Assembly: GCA_964451305.1 (NCBI GenBank) | Contig: CAYVHV010000014.1 | Span: 1-64,000 of the forward strand | Direction: 5' to 3' | DNA length: 64,000 nt | Source of the DNA: SHLQ01 sp964451305 | GTDB lineage: Bacteria > Actinomycetota > Acidimicrobiia > Acidimicrobiales > SHLQ01 | Shown: positions 32,561 to 41,170 of the stretch, piece after piece | How positions within the stretch are numbered: position 1 is the stretch's first letter | How the letters are laid out: each line of letters opens with the position of its first letter | The notes under the pieces: model-generated | Seen by the model: the letters and a program-made list of their open reading frames with translations, nothing else | What the model was told of the DNA's origin: nothing | Databases searched by the model: none | Program-made: the position numbers and the translations under genes

Positions 32561-33526
32561 ATGGCATCTCATTCCGCACCCACGCCCATTCGAGGCGATC
32601 TCGACGAGGAGTACTTCGACGAGGACGACGACGATCGCGCCTTCGACGATGAGTTCGAAGACAACTACGACGACGACGAGCTCGACGATCACGACGACAA
32701 CGATCATGACGATCGCGGGCAGAGCGAACGATCGAACGATCTCCCCGAGGTCGCAGCGAGACCGAAACGGCGAGTGTTTCGGTGGGCTGCTCGCCTTCTC
32801 TCGCTCGCCGTTCTTGCCGTCGTCGGTGTCGGCGCATACCTGCTCTGGCCGACGCTAAACGAGCGCTTCATTCAACCGGTCGAGACAACGGCTGCTGAGC
32901 TCGACACCGTCGAGGGAAGAATCGATCAGCTCGACACGTCATCCGCGGATTTTGCTGCTGTCGTTGGAGAACTCGACACTCGCCTCACCCAGATCGAGGC
33001 CGCCCAATCGGATGTCGCGAACCGTCTCGATGAGGTCGACGAGACCATCGGAGAACTCGACGGATTGATCGAGACCCAGACCACCCGGCTCGATGGTCTC
33101 GATGAATTGGCCGCCACGCTCGGTACCGATCTCGATGAAACGAACGCAACCGCTGCTCGCCAACTCGAGATCACCCGTGCTGCTGAGCTCATGTCGCGAG
33201 CTCGACTGTTTCTCTTCCAGGCGAACTACGGACTTGCCGCTGCTGATCTCGACGCTGCGACGGTGACCCTTGCCAACCTCGACTCTGAAGATGGAGACAT
33301 CGACGAGGTCATCGACCGACTCGACCGGGCGCTTGTGAACTTGCCCGACTTCCCGGTCGCAGCGGCGAGCGATCTCGATATTGCATGGCAGACGCTGCTC
33401 GGGAATTCACCAGCGCCGTCGCCGCTGCCGTTCCGGACCGATGACGCCGAAACGACCGACGATTCCGAGTCGCAGCCGAGCACCGATGATGGTGCCACCG
33501 ACGAGCTCGAGGCCGTCGCGGAGTAA
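32561..33526 (+). CDS. acidic membrane-anchored coiled-coil protein
   Basis: Unrecognised protein of 321 residues. Residues about 12-55 are mostly Asp and Glu. A basic patch (ARPKRRVFRWAARLL) precedes one membrane helix at about 75-95 (LSLAVLAVVGVGAYLLW). A coiled coil with heptads of Leu/Ile follows from about 110 to 215 (TVEGRIDQL, GELDTRLTQIE, NRLDEVDETIGEL). The end is an acidic, Pro/Thr tail. The plan, cytoplasmic acidic head, one helix and outer coiled coil, recalls HemX-like proteins, but no sequence motif confirms it. It converges with the SRPBCC gene with three bases between. Confidence 0.65.
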   Translation: MASHSAPTPIRGDLDEEYFDEDDDDRAFDDEFEDNYDDDELDDHDDNDHDDRGQSERSNDLPEVAARPKRRVFRWAARLLSLAVLAVVGVGAYLLWPTLNERFIQPVETTAAELDTVEGRIDQLDTSSADFAAVVGELDTRLTQIEAAQSDVANRLDEVDETIGELDGLIETQTTRLDGLDELAATLGTDLDETNATAARQLEITRAAELMSRARLFLFQANYGLAAADLDAATVTLANLDSEDGDIDEVIDRLDRALVNLPDFPVAAASDLDIAWQTLLGNSPAPSPLPFRTDDAETTDDSESQPSTDDGATDELEAVAE

Positions 33527-33529
33527 CTC

Positions 33530-33997
33530 CTAGCTTGGAACCGCCCGTAGCGAAGAATCGAACCTCTTCATCGCAAACGAGAAGCCGAGCGCCCCTACTT
33601 TGCTGAGGAGGGGACCGAGCGGATCGATGAAACTGGGTAGGCGATCGACGGTGACGTCTTCAAACCAAACGATTCGGGCGCCGTTCCCATGCGATGTCAA
33701 CGTGAAGCCAGCTTTGCCGTCCAGGACAGGACCGATCTTCGCGACCTCGCAGTAACCGGTCGATGTTTCCGGGTCCCAGTCGATTGCGAGGACTTCCATG
33801 CGATCGACCAGCATGAGCGGGCCAACCCCGGTGTAGGCCGTGAACGTGCCTCCGACCGCACGCGGGTCGCCGTCGTCGATTTCGACTCGTGTGGCGGGTA
33901 CCCAGTCGCCATGGGCTTCCCAGTCGATCATTTCCTCCCAGACCTTGTGCGGGGGAGTGATGAAGTCATGCGTGACGGTGAAGCCGATGGCAACCAT
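33530..33997 (-). CDS. SRPBCC (START/Bet v1-like) family protein
   Basis: Ligand-binding fold protein of 155 residues. The opening TVTHDFITPPHKVWEEMIDWEAHGDWVP (parts: ITPPHKVWEEM, WEAHGDWVP) and a late GARIVWFEDVTV are typical of polyketide-cyclase-like SRPBCC proteins that bind lipids or small hydrophobic compounds. GACACT stands six bases before the ATG (34004-34009, minus strand), a weak leaderless signal. It diverges by 22 bases from the 3' end of the flavoprotein gene. Confidence 0.75.
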   Translation of the reverse strand: MVAIGFTVTHDFITPPHKVWEEMIDWEAHGDWVPATRVEIDDGDPRAVGGTFTAYTGVGPLMLVDRMEVLAIDWDPETSTGYCEVAKIGPVLDGKAGFTLTSHGNGARIVWFEDVTVDRLPSFIDPLGPLLSKVGALGFSFAMKRFDSSLRAVPS

Positions 33998-34019
33998 GGT
34001 TCCAGTGTCTCACCGGCGG

Positions 34020-35246
34020 TTACCGCAGCGCTGACCCAACGTGGTGTCCGGTGCTAAACACGGCCTGCAAGAGGTAGCCGCCGGTAGGGGCCTCCCAGTC
34101 GAGCATCTCGCCGACGACGTAGGTGTTTGGCGATGCATTGAGTTGAAGGTCATCGTCGACCGCCGACCATAACACGCCGCCAGCACACGAGATGGCACGC
34201 TCCATCGATGCGAGTTCGTCGACCTGGAGCGTGACGGCTTTCGCGAGTTCACCGAGACCGTCGGCGTTCGTGGGTAGGTCGTTCCCGGTGGCCTCGCGCA
34301 TCAGGCTGATGCCGACGGGGCTGATGCCACTGCGGGCTAGCCACGTCGAGAGTGACTTCTTCTTCTGACGGCGCTCGACGAGTCGGCGGACGAGATCGCC
34401 GACGTCGAGGTCGGGCATGAGGTCGATTATGAGCTCGCCGGAACCGTCGGCGGCGATCTGTTCTCGGAGGCGCCGCGAGTGTGCATAGACGGGTCCGCCT
34501 TGCAACCCGGTTCGAGTCACGATCGGGTCGCCGCGAACGGCGTAGCCGTCGACGATGACCGCAGAGTTCTTCACCGGCTCGCCCGCAAATCGATCGACGA
34601 GCGGTGCACTCCACGGGTACGAGATGCCGCAGTTCGCCGGCTGCAGATCGGTGACGTCGATGCCGCGGTCACGAAGGGTTGTGACCCATGAGCCGTTCGA
34701 GCCAACCCTCGGCCAGCTCGGCCCTCCGAGGGCAAGGACTGCAGCGTCGTACTCATAGCGCTGGCTGTTGCCGTCGCTGTCGAGAAACGTGAGGGCGGTG
34801 CGTTCGCCGGAATCATCCCAGCCGCACCACGTGTGCTCACCGGTAAAGGTCACGCCCCGCGCCCGGAGCCGACGAAGCCAGGCGCGGAGAAGTGGCACAG
34901 CGCGAAACGACTTTGGGAAGACGCGCCCGCTACTACCGACGAAGGGTGTTTCACCAAGGCCGCCGGCCCACGTGCGTAGGTCGTCGGGGGTGAACCCGCG
35001 GATCGCCGCTTCGAGATGGTGCCGTTCGGGGCCGTAGCGGTCGAGGAACTCATCGATGGGTTCGCTATGGGTCATGTTCAAGCCGCCGCGGCCAGCGAGA
35101 ACGAACTTGCGGCCCGGAGATCGGCGTTGATCGAAGATCGCGACGGTGTGACCAGCGCGAGCCGCGACCTCGGCTGCCATCAGTCCACCAGGCCCCGCGC
35201 CGACGATGACGACATCGAGCGTGCGCTCTTGGGGTTCTGTTTCCAC
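34020..35246 (-). CDS. HI0933/YhiN-family flavoprotein (TIGR03862-like)
   Basis: FAD-dependent oxidoreductase of 408 residues with unknown substrate. The dinucleotide motif VIVGAGPGGLMAAEVAARAGH is at about 13-33 (parts: GAGPGGLMAAE). The family-specific SPGRKFVLAGRGGLNMTHSE region (parts: GRKFVLAGRGG, LNMTHSE) and the C-terminal TGGYLLQAVFSTGH mark the HI0933-like group. The start is GTG 35246 with TAAGCT six bases upstream (35253-35258, minus strand). Confidence 0.85.
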   Translation of the reverse strand: METEPQERTLDVVIVGAGPGGLMAAEVAARAGHTVAIFDQRRSPGRKFVLAGRGGLNMTHSEPIDEFLDRYGPERHHLEAAIRGFTPDDLRTWAGGLGETPFVGSSGRVFPKSFRAVPLLRAWLRRLRARGVTFTGEHTWCGWDDSGERTALTFLDSDGNSQRYEYDAAVLALGGPSWPRVGSNGSWVTTLRDRGIDVTDLQPANCGISYPWSAPLVDRFAGEPVKNSAVIVDGYAVRGDPIVTRTGLQGGPVYAHSRRLREQIAADGSGELIIDLMPDLDVGDLVRRLVERRQKKKSLSTWLARSGISPVGISLMREATGNDLPTNADGLGELAKAVTLQVDELASMERAISCAGGVLWSAVDDDLQLNASPNTYVVGEMLDWEAPTGGYLLQAVFSTGHHVGSALR

Positions 35247-35252
35247 CTGCAG

Positions 35253-35258
35253 AGCTTA
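35253..35258 (-). promoter_or_regulatory. leaderless -10 box TAAGCT of the flavoprotein gene
   Basis: TAAGCT on the minus strand is six bases before GTG 35246. It diverges from the msrA box at 35309. Confidence 0.45.
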
Positions 35259-35308
35259 CGGCGGACAGAACTCTGAGCGTTTCGTAGAACGGCGTTGAGC
35301 CAATGGCC

Positions 35309-35314
35309 TACGGT
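35309..35314 (+). promoter_or_regulatory. leaderless -10 box TACGGT of msrA
   Basis: TACGGT is seven bases before the msrA ATG at 35322. Confidence 0.45.
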
Positions 35315-35321
35315 TAGGGTC

Positions 35322-35948
35322 ATGTTCTCCCGATTCAAAGGCAAAGGAACCGAACCTGTTCCGGCCCCTCCGGGTCGCGACGAGCAGATGGTGATTGCCG
35401 AGACCCATGCCGTGCTCGGCACACCGATGCGAGGACCGTTTCCCGACGGCATGGAGCAGATCATCATCGCCATGGGGTGTTTCTGGGGCCCGGAGAAGAT
35501 CTTTGCCGAACTCGACGGGGTTTATACGACCGCAGCCGGTTACTCGGGCGGTGTCACGCCGAACGCAAACTACGAAGAGGTCGGTGGTGGAAGCACCGGG
35601 CACGCCGAATCGGTATTGATCGTCTTCGACCCAACGGTCATCTCGCTACAGGAATTGCTCGTCAAGTTCTGGGAGCAGCACGATCCAACGACGCCACGAG
35701 GGTTGACGGGCTTTGGTTCGCAGTACCGCAGTGCCATCTACACAACGACGCCCGAGCAGCTCGAGGCCGCACTCGCTTCGCGTGATCACTACCAGGCCCG
35801 GTTGCGTGACATTGGATATTCCAAGATTCGAACCGAAATTCGAGCGGCCGGAGAGTTCTACTACGCAGAGGACTACCACCAGCAGTACCTGCACAAGAAC
35901 CCTGCAGCCTTCTGTCCACACGGCTTCTGTCAGGTGAGCTACACCTAA
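35322..35948 (+). CDS. msrA: peptide-methionine (S)-S-oxide reductase
   Basis: Repairs methionine-S-sulfoxide. The catalytic Cys is in MGCFWGPEKIF. GGSTGHAESVLIVFDP, the acidic FWEQHDPTTP, FGSQYRSAIY and the late EDYHQQYLHKNP are family landmarks. A Cys in the C-terminal FCPHGFCQ tail can act in recycling. The 208-residue length and long N-terminal extension (FSRFKGKGTEPVPAPPG) fit actinobacterial MsrA. ATG 35322 is supported by a -10 box seven bases upstream. A tandem repeat region follows. Confidence 0.93.
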   Translation: MFSRFKGKGTEPVPAPPGRDEQMVIAETHAVLGTPMRGPFPDGMEQIIIAMGCFWGPEKIFAELDGVYTTAAGYSGGVTPNANYEEVGGGSTGHAESVLIVFDPTVISLQELLVKFWEQHDPTTPRGLTGFGSQYRSAIYTTTPEQLEAALASRDHYQARLRDIGYSKIRTEIRAAGEFYYAEDYHQQYLHKNPAAFCPHGFCQVSYT

Positions 35949-36001
35949 CCTTCGACGAGCCACACGTGGACCTTCGACGAGCACACGTGGTTCTCCCACG
36001 T
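35949..36001. repeat. tandem CACGTG-bearing repeats and hairpin
   Basis: 35949-35969 and 35971-35990 are near-identical copies of CCTTCGACGAGC(C)ACACGTGG, 22 bases apart from start to start, that is two helix turns. Each has a CACGTG palindrome. The second copy's ACGTGG (35985-35990) can pair with CCACGT (35996-36001). They sit 42-94 bases before the next start codon, an operator-like position. Confidence 0.7.
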
Positions 36002-36042
36002 CGAGCCAATGGAATTGGAGCGGTGTCTGCTAGCAATGCGTC

Positions 36043-36936
36043 ATGCTGATCTCGCTCTTCGATTCCCAACCCGTCGTATCAACCGCAGTTGCGAACGCTG
36101 AACGCGCACGAGCGGCAGGACTCCATCGCTATTGGGCGCCGCAGGTCATGAACGCTGACACCATGCTGACCTTGGGTGCGGTCGCGGCTTCGGTTCCTGA
36201 CATCCTGCTCGGCACGTCGGTCGTTGCAATGCAAACCATGCTTCCCCAGACGATGGCTCAGCAGGCCCGAACCCTCAACCAACTCAGCGATGGGCGGTTC
36301 ACGCTGGGGATCGGCGTGAACCACGAACCCGTCGTCACGAACCGGTGGGGGCTTCCATGGGAAAAGCCGTACAGCCGCTTCGTCGACTATCTCAACGCCA
36401 TGACGCCGCTGCTCGAAATCGAGTCGGTCGATGTGTCCGGGACGTACTTTTCGCACACGACCGAAATCGCCGTTCCCGGTGATGCGCCAGAGCTGATGCT
36501 CGCCGCCCTCGGCCCGAAGATGCTCAACCTGGCCGCCGAGCGCAGTGGCGGGACGATCACGTGGATGACCGGGCCGAAGACGATCGCCGAACACATCCGG
36601 CCGAACCTCGACGCTGGTCAAGAGGCTAGCGGTGGCGGCAAAATCGTTGCCGGAGTCTCGGTCGTTACAACGACGAGCGAAGAGGAGATAGCTTCTGCAC
36701 GCTCGTGGGCGAACAAGGCGCTCGCGATCTACCCACAATTGCCGTCGTACCGTGCCGTTATGGACCGTGAGGGCGCAACCGAGGCTGCCGACCTTGTGCT
36801 GATCGGTAGCGCCGATGAAGTGCAAGCGGGTATTGAACGGTACCGAGACGCCGGCACCGATGAGGTCGCGCTGAACCTGATGGGCGCTCCCGAGCAGAAC
36901 GAGCGCAGTTGGGAACTGATCTCGGGTATGGCGTAG
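36043..36936 (+). CDS. LLM-class F420-dependent oxidoreductase
   Basis: Luciferase-like TIM barrel of 297 residues. In actinobacteria this group mostly uses coenzyme F420. ILLGTSVVAMQTMLPQTMAQQARTLNQLSDGRF (parts: LGTSVV, AQQARTLNQLSDGRF) followed by LGIGVNHEP is the classic cofactor-binding portion, and AALGPKMLNLAAERSGG the later one. The best upstream hexamer is TAGCAA six bases before the ATG, lacking the final T. Substrate unknown. Confidence 0.85.
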   Translation: MLISLFDSQPVVSTAVANAERARAAGLHRYWAPQVMNADTMLTLGAVAASVPDILLGTSVVAMQTMLPQTMAQQARTLNQLSDGRFTLGIGVNHEPVVTNRWGLPWEKPYSRFVDYLNAMTPLLEIESVDVSGTYFSHTTEIAVPGDAPELMLAALGPKMLNLAAERSGGTITWMTGPKTIAEHIRPNLDAGQEASGGGKIVAGVSVVTTTSEEEIASARSWANKALAIYPQLPSYRAVMDREGATEAADLVLIGSADEVQAGIERYRDAGTDEVALNLMGAPEQNERSWELISGMA

Positions 36937-37000
36937 CCGCTATTCCGAACGTACAGGACCCGATATCAGCCTTGCTCCACGAGCCGGATCGTTCACGCCG

Positions 37001-37006
37001 TAGCCT
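37001..37006 (+). promoter_or_regulatory. leaderless -10 box TAGCCT
   Basis: TAGCCT is six bases before GTG 37013. CGTAGCCTTACG around it is also a small inverted repeat. Confidence 0.5.
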
Positions 37007-37012
37007 TACGGG

Positions 37013-37477
37013 GTGACTGCGCTCCTCATCGTGTATCCAGCTTCCTCGAAACCAGCCGACCCGGCAGATGCCGCGGGCGACCTTGGCTCGCTCCTCGGTG
37101 GTGCGGACTCTCTTCGATCGATTGTGGACGGCGCCGTCATCGAGACCCAGCCGGGAAGCATCGTCTTTCACTACGGCAGCATCGATGCGGCCACCGCCGA
37201 TCTTGCTCAGGTGAGCACCCATCCATCGGTGGCCCACGCCATCGTCGTTCCACAGAGTTCACCTCGTCCGGCGATCCGGCCGGTACGTCTCGCCCTTTTG
37301 GTGTGGACAGCGGTCTACGTGTTGTTGAACAGTCTGTTGATCGCGACCGCGCCGCTGCTTGGCGATGCCCCGCTTCTCGTGCGGACCTTTGTAGCCACAG
37401 TGATTCTCGTGCCGATCATCGTTTTGAAGGTGATCCCGTTCGTCAACCGACGATTCGTTCGGTGGTTAGCCCGGTAA
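37013..37477 (+). CDS. small protein with C-terminal two-helix membrane hairpin (ABM-transmembrane-like tail)
   Basis: Protein of 154 residues. The first 85 residues are soluble. The rest has two membrane helices (about 92-112 and 120-143) ending in a basic RRFVRWLAR. The spacing of these helices and the RTFVATVILVPIIVLKVIPF pattern (parts: LVPIIV, KVIPF) resemble the tail of membrane-bound antibiotic-biosynthesis-monooxygenase proteins, but the head lacks clear ABM residues. Function not assigned. It is probably cotranscribed only in part with the ABC exporter, which has its own box overlapping this stop codon. Confidence 0.6.
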   Translation: MTALLIVYPASSKPADPADAAGDLGSLLGGADSLRSIVDGAVIETQPGSIVFHYGSIDAATADLAQVSTHPSVAHAIVVPQSSPRPAIRPVRLALLVWTAVYVLLNSLLIATAPLLGDAPLLVRTFVATVILVPIIVLKVIPFVNRRFVRWLAR

Positions 37478-37480
37478 CCT
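37475..37480 (+). promoter_or_regulatory. leaderless -10 box TAACCT overlapping a stop codon
   Basis: TAACCT stands six bases before ATG 37487 and its first three bases are the stop codon of the upstream gene. Confidence 0.5.
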
Positions 37481-37486
37481 CGCCCT

Positions 37487-38203
37487 ATGAACGGCGATGT
37501 GATCATGCGAGCGATCGGCGTTACAAAGACCTACCGGAGCGGCGCAAACGAGGTGCACGCACTCAAGGGAGTGTCACTCGATGTGAACGCTGGTGATCTC
37601 ATCACCGTGGTCGGGCCGTCGGGGAACGGGAAGACGACCTTGCTCAACTGTCTTTCGGGGATCGATTCGATCGATAGCGGCGAGGTCTTCATCGACGGTC
37701 AAGACATCCATACGTTGAGCGATTCGGCTCGTACCGCGCACCGGGCGGAGCGAATGGGCTTCATCTTTCAGAGCTTTAACTTGATTCCGGTTCTCAGCGC
37801 CCGAGAGAACGTCGAGATTCCGCTCGTCATTTCGGGAGCCAGCCGGCGTGATGCGTTCGAACGCGCCGGCGAGATGTTGACCCGCGTCGGGCTGGACAAC
37901 CGGATCGATCACCGTCCGCGAGAGCTGTCGGGTGGGGAGCAACAGCGGGTCGCGATTGCACGGGCCTTGGTCACCGAACCAGCGATCGTGTGGGGAGACG
38001 AGCCGACGGGCAACCTCGACAGCGAAACCGCAGGATCGATCGTCGAGCTACTGCAAGAGGTCAACAACAATGGGCAAACCGTTGTGATGGTCACCCACGA
38101 TAAATCAGTGGCATCGATCGGAAACCGAATCGTTGAAGTTCGAGACGGCCAAGTTTCTCGAGACGACGACGGTTCGGCAGTGGGCGGCCCCGAAGGCTCG
38201 TGA
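37487..38203 (+). CDS. MacB/LolD-type ABC transporter ATP-binding protein
   Basis: ATPase of 238 residues for a FtsX-type exporter. Walker A is GPSGNGKTT, the Q-loop GFIFQSFNLIPVL is characteristic of the LolD/MacB group, the signature is LSGGEQQRVAIARAL, Walker B is IVWGDEPTGNLDSE and the switch His is in VMVTHD. Its stop overlaps the permease start by four bases, which shows tight coupling. Family members export lipoproteins, peptides or act by mechanotransmission. The substrate here is unknown. Confidence 0.92.
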   Translation: MNGDVIMRAIGVTKTYRSGANEVHALKGVSLDVNAGDLITVVGPSGNGKTTLLNCLSGIDSIDSGEVFIDGQDIHTLSDSARTAHRAERMGFIFQSFNLIPVLSARENVEIPLVISGASRRDAFERAGEMLTRVGLDNRIDHRPRELSGGEQQRVAIARALVTEPAIVWGDEPTGNLDSETAGSIVELLQEVNNNGQTVVMVTHDKSVASIGNRIVEVRDGQVSRDDDGSAVGGPEGS

Positions 38204-41091
38204 CCACCCTTTTCGTTCTCGCCCTGATCGCAGCCTTCGTTGGAATCCCGGCACTAGTCGATCTCGTTCGTCGCAGTGATCTGCGCCGAATGGCGATCCG
38301 TAACACCGTCAGGCGCCCATTCGAAACGGTGTTGATCATCGTTGGGTCGGCGCTCGGCACGGCGATCATCGTTGCTGCGCTCATGGTCGGTGACACCTTC
38401 GAAGCGAGCATCCTCGACATCGTTCGCCGCAACCTTGGTGAGGTCGACCTCGTCATCGAGGTGGAGAGCGCGAACGACGCCGAGCTTCTCGCTTCGGTTC
38501 TCGCCGACACTCCTCCCGAATCGGTCGACGGGGTCCTGACGCTTCGTGGCGTTGGAGTTGCGGCGGCGGCCGGTTCGCAACAAGATCCGATCGCCACGTC
38601 GCCGGATCGACCCGTCGAACCAGCGATCAGCGTCAATGCGGTCGACTTTGCGGAGTTCGAATCGTTCGGTAGCTCGCCGTCGCAATGGAGCTTGGTTGGA
38701 GTGCCCGACCCTGGTTTCGACGGCGCCGTGATCAACGACGAGCTCGCCACCGACCTCGAACTCACGGTCGGCAATACGGTCACCCTCTTCGCTATCGGAA
38801 CCGAGATCGAGCTAGATGTCGTCGCCATCGTCGACGCGAGCGGACTCGGTGGTTGGAGCGACATGTACGTTGCAAACGACCTGTTCGAAGAGCTCGGAGT
38901 GCCAGATGCGTTGACCTTCGACGCCGTTGCGGTGTCGTTGGAGGGAACACTCTTCGACTCGACCGGCCCGATCGTCGACGAAGCTATCGAAGAGATCACC
39001 GGGCTCGTCGAGGGGTCGCCTGACGGTGAGCAGATCCTGGCGTCGTCACCCGCTGACGGCCTGCTCATCGACCCGATTAAACAGGTCTTGGTCGACGACG
39101 CGGCAGAAGAAGATGAAGAACTGACGACGCTGTTCTTCGTCGTCGGCGGATTTAGCGTCCTCGCCGGGGCCCTCCTACTCATCAACCTTTTCGTGATGCT
39201 GAGCGAAGAACGGAAGCCGAACCTCGGCGTGCTCCGTGCGATCGGCTGGAACCGGCGAACGCTACGACGGGCGTTTCGTACCGAGGGGTTGATCTACGCT
39301 CTGCCAGCATCGATCGGCGGTTCGGTACTCGGCATGGGGGTTGGTTGGGTCATCGTCCAGCTCACCCGGTCGATCCTCTCAGGCCGTAACCCCAACGGGA
39401 ACTTCGAGCTCCTGACCACGATCCAGCTCGAGAGCTTGTTCATCGCAGGTCTGAGCGGGTTTGTTATTGCCATGCTGGCGATCTTGTTCACGTCATGGCG
39501 GATCAGCCGGCTGAACATCGTCACGGCCATTCGAGATCTGCCATCACCGACCACAACACGGGGGACATCGGTGCGAGCCATCGCGGCAACGCTCGCCGTC
39601 GCCCTCGGCGTCATTTCGTTCGTGATCGGCCAGCCAGCAGCGAACCCGTACCTGACCTTGGTCAGCGTGCCCCTCGTCGTTCTTGGGCTCGCCGTGCTGC
39701 TTCGCTCGTTTATCTCGCCGCTCGTGCTCAGCGCCACCGGCGGAGCGATCGTTATCGCGTGGGGGCTGCTGATCTTCGAGGTGCTTCCAGACGACACCAA
39801 TGTAGAAGTGCAGTTCTTCCTGGCCTACGGAGTGGTGGTCGTGGCCGCCGGTGTTGCATTGGCGACAGTGTCGGGAACGCTGTTCCAACGTTTGGCATCT
39901 CGGTCAGCGTCGGGTGGGGTCGCTGCTCGTCTTGCGTTGGCCTATCCAACCGCTCGGGTATTCCGCACCGCATCATCTCTCGGGATGTACTCGCTCATCA
40001 TTTTCAGCTTGGCGTTCATGGCGGTTCTTGCCGAAGGAATTCAGGCGCAATCCGATGACATCGTCGCGCAGAGCGCCGTCGGCCACGACCTCCTCGTCCA
40101 ATCGCTCAGCGCGAATCCGATCGACCCCGTCGACGTCGCGCAGTTCGACGGTGTGGCCTCCGCGAGTGCAATCACTCGAACGTTCACGGAATGGTCTTCA
40201 GACTTTCGACCCGATACCGCAGACGAGCCACGAGGTTCGAGCCTGAGTAGCGCCGACGCATCGTTCATTCTGGAGAACGCACCAGCGCTCATCGAACGCG
40301 ACTCGCGCTTTTCGACCGACGCGGAAGCGTTCCAGTTCGTGCTCGACAACCGTGATGCCATCATTGCCCCGATCACGTTGTTCGGTGGTAGCGACGAGTT
40401 CGAACCATCGATCGGTGACACAGTCGTGGCCGTCGAGGCCGACGCCGAGTTTGAGATCATCGGCGTATACGACAATGACTTCACCTTTCCCGGAATATGG
40501 ATCAACCCCGAGGCTCTCATTGAGATCGACCCTGAAGCCCGGGCAACCCGGCTGTATGTGAGCGTGGCCGACGGAACCGATGCGGACGCCATCGGTGAAC
40601 GGATCGAAGCGGAGTTCCTTCCAAACGGTGCCCAGGCCGAGACGTTTCAGGCCCGAGTCGACCGTTTCCTCGAAGCGAACATCGCATTCTTCAGCCTGCT
40701 TCGGGGCTACCTCTTGCTCGGCCTCATTATCGGGATTGGCGGTCTTGCCGTGACGCTCTCGCGGGCTGTTCGAGAACGCCGCCGCCAGATCGGGATGCTG
40801 CGCTCGATGGGGCTCAACAGTGCTGGCGTCGGGCGCTGGTTTCTTGGGGAGGCTGCATTCATCTCGGTCATGGGCATCGTCTGTGGTGCCGGCCTCGGTG
40901 TGCTGTCCGCATACTTCTTGGCCACTCGGTCCGGCGCGGTGGACGGAGATCAAACACCGTTCGCTGTTCCGTGGGGTTCGATGCTGGCACTCATTGTGAT
41001 CCCGTTGGTCGCCAGCGCTATCGCGGCGGTTGCGCCTGCCCGCAAAGCCGCCGCGCTACGACCGAGCGAAGCACTCCGCCTCGCAGCCTAA
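38200..41091 (+). CDS. FtsX-family ABC transporter permease, duplicated domain
   Basis: Large permease of 963 residues working with the preceding ATPase. It has an N-terminal helix, then NTVRRPFETVLIIVGSALGTAII (parts: RPFETVLIIVG), an extracytoplasmic domain of about 230 residues, and a first FtsX block with LFVMLSEERKPNLGVLRAIG. A second extracytoplasmic domain and a second FtsX block (RQIGMLRSMGLN) end it. The conserved AIGW and SMGL coupling segments contact the ATPase. The duplicated plan is common in actinobacteria. The start GTG overlaps the ATPase stop (GTGA). Confidence 0.9.
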   Translation: MTTLFVLALIAAFVGIPALVDLVRRSDLRRMAIRNTVRRPFETVLIIVGSALGTAIIVAALMVGDTFEASILDIVRRNLGEVDLVIEVESANDAELLASVLADTPPESVDGVLTLRGVGVAAAAGSQQDPIATSPDRPVEPAISVNAVDFAEFESFGSSPSQWSLVGVPDPGFDGAVINDELATDLELTVGNTVTLFAIGTEIELDVVAIVDASGLGGWSDMYVANDLFEELGVPDALTFDAVAVSLEGTLFDSTGPIVDEAIEEITGLVEGSPDGEQILASSPADGLLIDPIKQVLVDDAAEEDEELTTLFFVVGGFSVLAGALLLINLFVMLSEERKPNLGVLRAIGWNRRTLRRAFRTEGLIYALPASIGGSVLGMGVGWVIVQLTRSILSGRNPNGNFELLTTIQLESLFIAGLSGFVIAMLAILFTSWRISRLNIVTAIRDLPSPTTTRGTSVRAIAATLAVALGVISFVIGQPAANPYLTLVSVPLVVLGLAVLLRSFISPLVLSATGGAIVIAWGLLIFEVLPDDTNVEVQFFLAYGVVVVAAGVALATVSGTLFQRLASRSASGGVAARLALAYPTARVFRTASSLGMYSLIIFSLAFMAVLAEGIQAQSDDIVAQSAVGHDLLVQSLSANPIDPVDVAQFDGVASASAITRTFTEWSSDFRPDTADEPRGSSLSSADASFILENAPALIERDSRFSTDAEAFQFVLDNRDAIIAPITLFGGSDEFEPSIGDTVVAVEADAEFEIIGVYDNDFTFPGIWINPEALIEIDPEARATRLYVSVADGTDADAIGERIEAEFLPNGAQAETFQARVDRFLEANIAFFSLLRGYLLLGLIIGIGGLAVTLSRAVRERRRQIGMLRSMGLNSAGVGRWFLGEAAFISVMGIVCGAGLGVLSAYFLATRSGAVDGDQTPFAVPWGSMLALIVIPLVASAIAAVAPARKAAALRPSEALRLAA

Positions 41092-41114
41092 GTGCGCCGC
41101 AGGTTCGGCATCGT

Positions 41115-41137
41115 GCACGGGAAAGCAGCACGGGAAA
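41115..41137 (+). repeat. pair of GCACGGGAAA direct repeats
   Basis: GCACGGGAAA occurs at 41115-41124 and 41128-41137, 13 bases from start to start, in the 80-base gap before the serine-hydrolase-like gene. Operator or chance. Confidence 0.5.
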
Positions 41138-41170
41138 TAGAGGCGACGTGTCCGACGTTGGCTTGAGACG

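Noticed and set aside
38091..39185. 364-codon open frame on the minus strand inside the ABC permease gene
   Set aside because: Ser/Thr/Arg-rich composition and exact overlap with a well-supported FtsX permease show that it is a shadow of the coding strand. Similar long antisense frames at 15034-15882, 18291-19271 and 25626-26495 were dropped for the same reason.
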